From Flavobacteriales bacterium (GTDB lineage Bacteria; Bacteroidota; Bacteroidia; Flavobacteriales_F; PHOS-HE28): a DNA stretch of 64,000 nt. This document shows positions 54,864 to 64,000 of this stretch, piece by piece. Below the pieces are notes generated by a model. That model was not told where the DNA came from, ran no database searches, and saw nothing but the letters and a program-made list of their open reading frames with translations. The position numbers were made by a program, and so were the translations under genes. Where the stretch lies: assembly GCA_016717305.1 (NCBI GenBank), contig JADKFY010000012.1:106747-170746 (forward strand), given 5' to 3'. Position 1 is the stretch's first letter. Each line of letters opens with the position of its first letter.

Positions 54864-57800
54864 TCACTCGAGTGCTTTTTGGATCAAGGGATCGATGTTG
54901 ATGTGCTTCCAGAACTCGCCGAACTTCCTTTCCTCACGGACCTGACGGATGATCTCCTTGCCGGAGAGGGGGAATGCTTCGAAGTGGTCAACTGCGCGGT
55001 GGGTGGAGTAGAGGACACTATCGCATATTTGGCATGTTCCATAGTTCGTTGAGAAGACCACTTGTCCGTCCTTTTTGATGACCCTATCGTCCTCGGGGCC
55101 TTTCACGTCTGCGACCATAAAGTGACCAAGGATCTCTTTCGACCCAACAATAGTGCCTGAAGGAGACACTTCATATCGGTTAGTGGTTCCTACGCCTCCT
55201 TGAGATACGCGTACTGACCCATTGAAGGCACGTCGAAGACCTGATTCAGTCCTTGCTATAACGTTCTCCGCGCTGTCAGATTCAAATGTGATCTCTCCAT
55301 TCACCTTCATGGTAGAAATAACGCTCCCCTTCGCCACCGCGTAAAGTTTCGACCGTGTGGGTTCATTCACATCACTCTGGGCAACGAACAGCACACCCGT
55401 TATATCCAACATCGCTTTGAACCGTTCGTAATTCCCTTTTCGTAGCTCTGTGGCGAATGCTGAGTCGAGTTCATTGATAGGCAATTTGATTACTTCTTTA
55501 TGGAGATCTTTCATGTCGATCACGGTAATCTCACCGTTCCGTAATTGGTTCCGAACGACCACTTGGTTCTCCCCAAACGACAAATCCGGCTCAGCTTCGG
55601 CCAATTGGATTCGTCGAACGGTCTGCAAGTCGTTATCCAACTGATCCATCTCGTTGCCTCTAAGCATAACGATATGTGGTGACCCCACGATCCTCCAAAA
55701 CCATGCAGGGTCTTTGAACCTGCCGGTGTCAACCCAATTGCCCAACTGCATATCGATCAAGTACCCTTCTGCGGCGTCATCATAAGGCCCCCTAATGGTT
55801 TCCAGTAAAATGTGTCGCTTACTCAACGGGTATATCCAACTGGTCCTGTTCCGTGTCATTCGTTCCGCGCGTGTCCTGTTGTCGGGAGGTAGGCGACGCG
55901 CTTCATAACCGCACCATTCGAGCCCATTGAATACGCAAACAGACTGTCATTCCGAAGCACGACCGAGACAATTTCCATTTCCCACATGTCCAATTTTCCC
56001 CACGAGGAATTACCGATGCAGAAGTAGAAGTGCGATCCACCATTATGATCTAGGCTGTCCGAATACGACACGATCATGCGTTCAGCATTTCTGCCGATTA
56101 AAGCAGTCGATTCATACCGTTGCTCTGGAATGAGACTTCGGTCTTGCAGCGCGCCGTCTTTCAGAGTAGATAAATGACACTTGACCCTACTGATCATGAT
56201 CGACTCCACCATCTGCAATTTTCCCCATCCAAAGATGGATGAATCGGAATTTTCCGCCTGCTCGTGTTCGATAGGTCCAGTGCGTATTTCCGATCAAATC
56301 CACTTGCGTCAGATCGACCTTGCTCCCAGGGTGGTCTTCCTTGACAACCAAAAGCTCATCCGGCTTGTTCCACTGCATGTATATCAGGTCGTATTCGACT
56401 CGATGGGTGCCGTCGATCCCTGCGGTCATTCCTTTAGGATAATACCACCGACCGTCATAACTTGACGCACCGTAGCACTTTAGTGAATCGTTGTATCCTA
56501 TTAAGTTGTATCCTTCTGGAACCTTTGGCACGATGAGTTCGGTTGGATTACTCAACACATAGACCGAATTTGGCTCTGACCTCAACAAAATGGAACGGTA
56601 TTCAGATGCTCCCGAAAACAACATTCCATGGCTTTTCTCGAATACTACACCGCGGCTAGGAAAATCGACACTTCCAACATGGACCAGCTCACCAGACGGG
56701 TTGATCCGCGCTTGCCATATTCCAAGTTCGCTAATTACGATCACCTTGTCCTGGTCAACGATCAGGTCTGTGGCTTGTGTGAAATCGAGCGCCTTATCCC
56801 TCGATTGAGTGGTAATATCATACCTTGAAATGTGTTGTCGATCTTCCCCGATACGGCGCTGCTCCACACAATCCGCTCTCGGTCCAGAAGCTCTAGTCGG
56901 TTTGTTCCGACCCGTGCAAGAAAGATCGAATCCGACCTTATGGCGACCATCATCTCTGCGTGGTCATTGAAACCGATGAGATCAGCAGATGCCAACCATT
57001 GATCGACCCCGGTTGAATCGATCGGGATGCTCAAAATGCCTGACATTCCCATTCTCCAAATCACCAATTCACCTGGAGCAAACGGATAGAAGGTAGAATC
57101 ATCATCATCAAAACGACCCTCTCTTATTGGGCCGGAAAACTGATGGCTCGGCTTGCCTACGCTATTAAACAATTTGGGGTTGGAAACCGAGTGTCAGCAT
57201 CATTCGCCCATTCGCGACCAGAGTGAATTGGCCCCATGCCATGTCATCACCGGAATGCTCGAACAACACCGTACCTAATGAATCCAGGACCTTAATGGAA
57301 TTCTCTGCATCATTTCCATTTACAACCACGAAGGTTCCATTCGCCCTGTTGATTCGAACATCATTACCCCTTGAATCGTGCGATCACTGGCATCAAGAAC
57401 TGATACGTGTGGATCAACGCTCGTTCAGCGCTCAAACCGGGATGCCGTGCATAAGCTTCTTCTGCAACCAAGTATGCTGCATACGGATCGACCGCGGTCA
57501 GTTCCATGGCCTTTTCAGCAAGGCGACCACTCTCATTTATAGCCTGTTCCACATCAAGCCGCTTTTGAAGATCGGCAAAGAGCTTTCCACCGATCAAACA
57601 CAGAAGTACCAGTCCACCGAGCAGTAACCTTGAACGCAACTTCTTCCGCCTCACCCGCCGCTCCTCCTCCCCAAAAGCACCTTCCACGAACCCCTTCACC
57701 TCCCCTTTCAAATGCAACTGACCGCGATACGGTCGCAAGTAGGTAAGGTCGTTCGCCGTCAACTTCGCGCCGCGCTTTTCGTATTGGCCGAACGCCTGTT

Positions 57801-58894
57801 GCACGAACTGCCGCACTTCGATCAGCTCCTGTTCCGCACGGGTGATCGGTGGAAGACCTGGCGTGCCAAGGCATCGTGCAGCAATTCGTAACGACCCCGT
57901 TCGTCGCGTTCCTTGAGCAAGCGCTTTGTTACGAAGACCTGCAGCAAGTGGTCCACAGCGGCGGGTTCCATGGCGGTGCCGATGGCGTTGACCCATTCGT
58001 GCGCTTCGTCGGTGGTGAGTTGGCGTTTGTGCCTTGGTCGCTTACGAATGTTTTCAAGAGGGCTTCGGCACGCTCGGGTTCCGGGGTGTCGGCAACTTGT
58101 TCATCCAAGAAGGCACCGAGCAGATCGTCCACATAACCGATGCGTTCGAGCAGCGCGATGGAGAAGGGTTCCTCGTTCTGCCGAGATCGCCAGCAACGGT
58201 CCAAATACACTTGCAAATAAGAGAGTTCGACGCCGTGGCCTTCGGGATTGAGCCGATCCACCATGGCCGCACTGAAGCCATCGGAGCATTGAATGCCATT
58301 GGCCGAGCACAGCTTCTCCACCACTTCAACGGCGTGGCTGCGTGCCATGCGTTCAACCCGATAGCGGTTCTCGATCAGGCCCGGTACGATGTGTTCGTAG
58401 CGGGTGAGTTCAGCCAAGTATTCTTCGCGCACAATGAAGATCGCATGCACATTGCGTTGTGCTTCGAGTAACGTATGGATCGCCGAGAAGAAGGCTTCGC
58501 TCTCTTGTTGTTTACCGAAGATGAAGAGCTCCTCGAACTGGTCGAAGATGAAGTAGATCGGCTTGAAGTGATCGAGGTAGAGGTTCGCGACGCGCACGTT
58601 CAAACCGCTGCTGGTGCTGGCCGTTAGCGTGTTGGCTTCCACCGCTTCGATAAGTGAAGTGAGCATGTCGCCCGAACGCCGCACGAGGATCGGCAACCAA
58701 TCACTCTCCAAGAAACGTGCGGCCAATCCGCATTGCACCAATGAGGTCTTGCCCGTGCCACTGCCACCGTAAACAACCAGGATCGGCCCGGTGAAACACT
58801 GCCTGAAAAGTTCGCCCGATTCCCGATCACGACCGAAGAAAGTGCCGTGGTCCGCCAGCGCGTAGCTGTCCAGAAATTTGAAGGGCGAGGTCAT
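54864..58894 (-). CDS. STAND NTPase with membrane segment and beta-propeller, copy 1 (multiply frameshifted)
   Basis: Tandem paralogue of the next gene. From the ATG at 58894 (MTSPFKFLDSYALADHGTFF) it has Walker A GGSGTGKTSL, Walker B IYFIFDQFEELF, the REEYLAELTRYE and LSYLQVYLDRCW segments of novel STAND (nSTAND1-type) NTPases, a membrane helix after EEERRVRRKK, then a propeller-like C-terminal region ending FEAFPLSGKEIIRQVREE and GEFWKHINIDPLIQKAL. The frame breaks at about 58025, 57850, 57180, 56850, 56200 and 55858, but sense sequence continues across each break. Its ATG overlaps the TGA of copy 2. Such ATPases act as signal-activated switches; a defence role is possible but unproven. Confidence 0.72.
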
Positions 58895-61800
58895 TGGGCG
58901 ATCTTCTTCACCAAGGGATCGATGTTGATGTTCTTCCAGAACTCGCCGTACACCTTCTCTTCGCGGACCATGCGGATAGCCTCCTTCGGGTCCATCGGAA
59001 ACAGCTCAAACCGATCAAGTAATCGATGACTGGTAAAGGCTTTGCCCGTACCCGGAATATCGAAGGGTCGTGCATCCAATTGCAATAGATCCTGATCCCA
59101 GATACGAATACGATCGTCAACGATGTTGAACATCATTTCAGGTGCTTCTGCTTCGGACATCGGGATCTCGTTCATTGTCATTCCCGTGTCCGATACATCC
59201 AATGCATAGTAGGTCACTTCTCCACCGGGATCTTGTTGGATCCCAAAGTCCCCATCCTTGATCGTGATCTTCCTTGAACAAATTCGTGGTTCACCATCAC
59301 GATACACAATAGTGCTTGAACCTGGAGTGTCGATCGTTCCAGCAGGGACTCCATTGACAAAGCGTTGAAGCACACCACCCCCCGACCAGTAGTTCAAAAT
59401 GAAATATACAACTGAGTCACTCTGGGCACTGATCCGTGTTGAATTGGGCCAAGTAGGCATATCAAGGTCAAACCTTGGGATCTATCTTGGTTCGGTCGAG
59501 AACCAATGCGGATGTAACGCGCTTCTTGGGATGAATGACTCGAACCAGACAACTTTCCTTATTCCAGAAAACATGTATCGGTTCGTTCTTCAAGGACGCA
59601 ACCCGAGAACTGTCACGAGGAACAGAGGTGAAGGAGCGAGCAAAATCGCTGCTTACGAGCAGGATTGAGTCTGAACGTATGATCGTAAACGAGGATGTTT
59701 CATATTCATTCCAAAGAATATCTTCTGCGCCGATTAGCGTCCGACCGTTCAACAATTCTCCTGACCGCACGTCCCATACACTCACTTCAGATGCTGAATA
59801 ATCTTTCCAATAGTTCGGTATGTGAACGAGCTTGAAATAGTCTCCCTTGGGAGAGAATTCGTCATTTTCACCCATGAAGATGGACCTATCCCTCATTCGA
59901 CTTCCATCGTGAATGATCGAATCACGATGGAAGCCCTGAGGTCTCCACATTGAATAAGCCCACGAAGAATATGCTGTTGTACTATCTCCCTTGCTTCGTT
60001 CACTATTAACGCGACTAGCGTTCCACTGTGCAAATCCGGATGGGAGGATTGCATCTCGAAAAATGAATTCCCTATGATCACCAGACAACATTGGCACAGT
60101 CACATTCTTCCATCGACGATCAACCAACGAATGGCCTTGTGCCCCTTTGTTCACAAGCAAACGATCTTCTCCAAACGCGAATGCCATATTCCTATGATTG
60201 AAGTCAACATCACCCAAGGGAATGTAGCTCTGGACTTGGCCATGCTCAACACTCCTGAGGATCTGAGTGGGTTCGCCGTTGATCTTGTCTTCAGAGAGGT
60301 AGTGTACGATCGTCGAGTCCCCTGACCGATCAAGCCAGATCGCGTGTTCCGGTGGATTGAATTTTGCTAAGACCTTTTTGGTGATCAGTTTGAGTTCTCG
60401 CTTTCCCGTTTGGCTCCAAACACTAACGAGATCAGTACTTACCGTTGTATCGGATATGGTGATGAAACCTTGATCATCAAATGCCGCAGGTGTTCCGTCG
60501 ATCTCGAGAACAACTTTGCCATCGGTATGAAACAACCGAGTTGGCTCCCTTTTGTCTTCGCTTGGCGTAGTGAGTGTCATTCCACTACTTGGGAAATGCG
60601 CTATCAACCATCCGCTTATCTTCTTAGGGTGCTTGAAGTCTGAAGCAGCAGCGTATATCAACACGTGTGGTAAGGCCTTTCCAGGACCGTTAACATTGAT
60701 GAGCACAGCATCCGAATAGAAATGGGTCCAGGACATGGGGCCGTAATCCATGTTAAGTGCTTCCCAGGATTTAGGCCCTCTCTTGAAGGCATAGATCCCT
60801 AAACCGGTGTCGATGCAAAATGTACCAGACACAACGCCAGCATATTTACCTCTCAACATTGAAAAACCATCCGGAAGCGCCACGACGTGCTCGATCTCGA
60901 TAGCACCTCTTATACGTAGGATCCGCAGTGAGTCCGTATCGAACATATAAATGGTCGAACTGTCAAGAAACCCCACAGCAGTGGTGCCTGAATGCGAGAA
61001 GCCTCTTGGAGAATACACAGTGCTAGTTCTCCATCCCAATTTCCGGAATGAGCCTGACTTTTCAATAAGAAGTGTATCCTTGGTCACACCTACGAACTGC
61101 CCTTCGCTGCTATAACCGATCCAATCCGCCGTGTCGCAGCCAAAAATGACCCTTCCGGACAGGTCATAGATGGACACAGCGCTATCCACGCATAGAACAT
61201 GATCTCCGGCAACGTATCGAATACCTCCCGGCTGATGCGCGGTGAGTGGCCGACTGAACAACTTACGCCCATTGAGATCGTAAACCGCGAACCCCTTTTC
61301 AGGATCGATAATGATGAAGGAATGTTTGTCATCCGCCACACGTGCAATGGTTCCGGCATAATTTGAAATAATTGGATACAGACTATTATACGTTCGAAGT
61401 ATTGCACGGGAGGCTGCCAGTGACGGGTCAAGTTCATAAGCGCGTTCCGCAGCCAGATAGGCACGTTGAGGATCCTTGTCAGCATAGGCCATTGCGTATT
61501 CCGCCAATTGGGAACTCATATTCTGGTTCCGTTCGACATCAAGCCGCTTTTGCAAATCCCCAACGAAGAGGCCTCCAGCCAACCCTATAAGGAATAATAA
61601 TCCCAGCCCTATTCCTATCACTCTCTTCTTCCGCCTCACCCGCCGCTCCTCCTCTCCAAAAGCACCTTCCACAAACCCCTTCACCTCCCCCTTCAAATGC
61701 AATTGCCCACGATAAGGGCGTAAGTAAGTAAGGTCGTTCGCGGTCAACTTCGCTCCACGCTTTTCGTATTGACCATATGCCTGTTGCACGAATTGCCGCA

Positions 61801-62884
61801 CTTCGATCAGCTCCTGTTCGGCGCGGGTGATCCGTTGGAAGATCTGGCGCGCCAAAGCATCGTGCAGCAATTCGTAGCGACCCCGTTCATCGCGTTCTTT
61901 GAGCAAGCGCTTGGTTACGAAGACTTGTAGCAGGCGGTCCACCTCGGCGGGTTCCATGGTGGTGCCAATGGCGTTGACCCATTCGTGCGCTTCGTCGGTG
62001 GTGAGTTGGCGCTTGGTGCCTTGGTCGCTTACGAAGGTTTTCAAGAGCGCTTCGGCACGTTCGGGTTCCGGGGTGTCGGCCACTTGTTCATCCAAGAAAG
62101 CGCCGAGCAGATCGTCCACGTATCCGATGCGTTCCAGCAGTGCGATGGAAAACGGTTCATCGTTCTGCCGTGATCGCCAACAACGATCCAGATACACTTG
62201 CAAATAGGAGAGTTCCACGCCGTGACCTTCGGGGTTGAGCCGATCCACCATGGCCGAACTGAAGCCTGCGGAACATTGGATGCCATTGGCCGCGCACAGT
62301 TTCTCCACCACTTCAACAGCGTGGCTGCGCGCCATGCGTTCCACGCGGTACCGGTTCTCGATCAGGCCCGGAACAAGGTGTTCGTAACGGGTAAGTTCAG
62401 CCAAGTATTCTTCGCGCACTATGAAGATCGCATGTGCACTGCGTTGCGCCTCCAACACGTTGTGGATCGCTGCGAAGAAGGTTGCGCTCTCTTGTTGTTT
62501 GCCGAAGATGAAGAGCTCCTCGAACTGATCGAAGATGAAGTGTATCGGCTTCAGCTTTATCGAGGTAGAGGTTCGCGACGCGCCGTTCAAACCGGTGCTG
62601 GTGCTGGCCGTTAGCGTGTTGGCTTCCACCGCTTCAAGGAGCGATGTGAGCATGTCGCCCGAGCGTCGCACGAGGATCGGCAACCAATCGCTCTCCAAGA
62701 AACGCGATGCCAAACCACATTGCACCAACGATGTCTTGCCCGTGCCACTGCCACCGTAAACAACAAGGATCGGACCGGTGAAACACTGCCTGAAAAGTTC
62801 GCCCGATTCCCGATCACGACCGAAGAAGGTGCCGTGGTCCGCCAGTGAATAGCTGTCCAGGAATTTGAAGGGCGAGCTGGTCAT
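58891..62884 (-). CDS. STAND NTPase with membrane segment and beta-propeller, copy 2
   Basis: About 1,330 residues: 1,138 in one frame (62884-59468) and 189 in another (59460-58891), joined by a shift near 59475 (DRTKIDP then RFDLDMPTWPNS). N-terminal STAND domain with Walker A GGSGTGKTSL (44-53) and Walker B IHFIFDQFEE (114-123); winged-helix and sensor region to about 400; one membrane helix at 421-442 (RVIGIGLGLLFLIGLAGGLF); then long beta-rich sequence of repeated short blades, and the end FELFPMDPKEAIRMVREEK and GEFWKNINIDPLVKKIAQ. Residues 100-110 (GASRTSTSIKL) are a compensating double shift; the other frame reads RVANLYLD as in copy 1. Its ATG overlaps the stop of the upstream HEPN-like gene (ATGA). 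Confidence 0.78.
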
Positions 62885-63721
62885 TGTGCAACGGTCCGGC
62901 CCACGATCGCATTGACAAGATCCCGGAATTCTTCAAGCAGGTCAGCGTCTTTCGGTGAAGTGGATGCCTTCCACATCGCTCGCCTTGAAATCGGAATCGG
63001 AACTGTTCAAGAGGTCGATCCGGTGTTGAAAAACAGCTTCCTTGGATCGTGGCTTGCGCACTTGGATCTCGCGCACGCTTACCAATTTGTAACGGCTGAA
63101 AAGCGCTAGTGCGGCCAACAATTCGCCAAGCCGTTCGCCACATTCCACACACCGTCGTTCGATCTTCCCCGGTGAGGTTCACTTGATAATGCCCGATCTC
63201 ATTCCGCTCCGGCACCCATTGATCAAGGCTTGCATAGAAACGATCATTGAGCACCTCCTTCAATTCAGGGAGAAAGGTCGCCGCACTGTTCGTCGTGATC
63301 GCTTTGCCCAACACCCGGACCAGCCAAGCGATGTTGCCCAAGGTGAGTTGCTCGAACCGCCGCTCGAACTCACCGACGAAACTCGCTGGCAATTCAAGCA
63401 CACCCGCCTTTCGTTCCTTCCACACTTGGGCAAGCATGGTGAAGGGGCCAGGAATCAGGCTGGTCCGCTCTCGGCCGTCTTGAAGCAGCCGGTCCACCTT
63501 CTTCGGTCGGAACTGCGCATGCTCCGAGAACAGCCGGACGGGAGTCTCCACACCGATGGGCCACGGAAGTTGCGGACACCATCCGACCGGCAAGCAGCCG
63601 CCGACACATCGCCATCATCCCGCTTAAGGCCAAGACGGCTTCCAGCGAAGGCTTCATGTTTCACCAACGCCTGAAAGACTTCCTGACGTATCAGGGTATC
63701 ATTCGATGCGATCACCGCCAT
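62881..63721 (-). CDS. Hypothetical protein with possible HEPN RNase motif, coupled to the STAND genes (frameshifted)
   Basis: About 280 residues in three or four frames: MAVIASNDTLIRQEVFQALV from the ATG at 63721; PWPIGVETPVRLFSEHAQF and LTLGNIAWLVRVLGKA in the next frame; and ECGERLGELLAALALFSRYK through FKASDVEGIHFTE in a third; last ADLLEEFRDLVNAIVGRTVAQ to TGA 62881-62883, which overlaps the STAND ATG. The segment PERNEIGHY (63186-63209 on the minus strand) has the R-x4-H with a polar residue after Arg that marks HEPN ribonucleases, set between amphipathic helices as HEPN folds require. This is a motif-level proposal only; no family was recognised. An alternative start at 63775 would add 18 residues. 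Confidence 0.5.
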
Positions 63722-63761
63722 AGCGGACTGAATGTACACCGTGCAATGAATCTCTGCACTT

Positions 63762-63789
63762 TTGCAATAGCACACATAGAATTACTTTG
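63762..63789 (+). promoter_or_regulatory. Possible promoter of the DUF2652-like gene
   Basis: TTG (63762-63764), 17 bases, TTACTTTG (63782-63789), one mismatch from TAnnTTTG, 36 bases before the ATG at 63826. The divergent HEPN-like gene starts at 63721. Confidence 0.4.
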
Positions 63790-63825
63790 GTCCCTAGGTC
63801 CGGAACCATACAAGCGCAATATTCG

Positions 63826-64000
63826 ATGTCGAAAAAAGTATCTCGGAATTCCAAGCCTGCTTCTGAAGCGGTCGAATGCAGCTTGATGCTCATGGACGTC
63901 AGTGGTTTCACCCAGCTGCTATACCATGCAAGCAATAAGGGCGAGGTGCTGCGCATCGTGGCCAGCTCGATGGAACGCTTCTTCCAACATGCGGCTGACA
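63826..64000 (+). CDS. DUF2652-like / class III cyclase-related protein (truncated by window edge)
   Basis: The first 58 codons of a gene that runs off the right edge: MSKKVSRNSKPASEAVE, then CSLMLMDVSGFTQLLYHASN and KGEVLRIVASSMERFFQHAAD. The MDVSGFT segment is the metal-binding strand of class III nucleotide cyclases, and the pattern resembles DUF2652 proteins, which are cyclase-like but of uncertain activity. It is too short to judge the catalytic set. It is divergent from the HEPN-like/STAND genes, with about 104 bases between the two starts. Confidence 0.6.
   Translation, partial: MSKKVSRNSKPASEAVECSLMLMDVSGFTQLLYHASNKGEVLRIVASSMERFFQHAAD

Noticed and set aside
1..64000. tRNA, rRNA, insertion sequences, integrase or attachment sites
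   Set aside because: No cloverleaf, rRNA stretch, transposase or flanking direct repeats could be recognised by eye; none is claimed.

Overview
The window looks like a chromosomal segment of a Bacteroidota bacterium, probably Flavobacteriales-like and moderately GC-rich. Evidence: C-terminal type IX secretion (T9SS) sorting domains, promoters of the TTG / TAnnTTTG type, TPR-linked histidine kinases, a TANFOR-like giant secreted protein, and collagen-like proteins with YadA-head-like and S74-type C-termini. Taxonomy is inferred from gene content only; no rRNA or tRNA gene was seen.

Layout. (1) 1-7.7 kb: the tail of an unknown gene, a DUF4833 lipid- or envelope-type protein, then a minus-strand efflux operon tetR-tolC-MFP-RND with an autoregulatory-looking operator and a terminator. 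(2) 7.7-12.8 kb: two TPR sensor histidine kinases and a NarL/LuxR response regulator. (3) 12.8-24.2 kb: a surface or secretion cluster with an outer-membrane barrel, a giant TANFOR-like protein, a fibronectin-III protein and a small T9SS protein. (4) 24.2-30.8 kb: two tandem paralogous collagen-like proteins. (5) 30.9-45.6 kb: a signalling array with three further TPR adenylate cyclases plus a broken fourth, a third TPR histidine kinase, and a 1,475-residue FG-GAP T9SS protein. (6) 45.7-52.6 kb: housekeeping and mixed genes (asnS, an ArsC/Spx-like protein, lysA, an AraC regulator, a T9SS protein, a Tat/T9SS intradiol dioxygenase, a membrane protein). (7) 52.7-64 kb, mostly minus strand: an S9 peptidase, and an operon-like set of a possible HEPN protein followed by two tandem STAND NTPase/propeller proteins; a DUF2652-like cyclase-related gene starts divergently and runs off the right edge.

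How it may work together. A dyad, TACYAC-N4-GTGGTA followed directly by a -33 TTG and, 19-20 nt later, a -7-like box, occurs five times. It lies ahead of the kinase/regulator genes, the barrel/TANFOR cluster, the T9SS/collagen genes, the tandem cyclases and the FG-GAP protein. The simplest inference is one regulon tying the histidine kinase/response regulator genes to surface proteins and cAMP signalling.

Quality caveat. Many long genes are split by single-base shifts, several at homopolymers, and two genes carry compensating shifts. This looks like a raw long-read or low-coverage assembly, so broken genes here should not be taken as real pseudogenes without checking reads.
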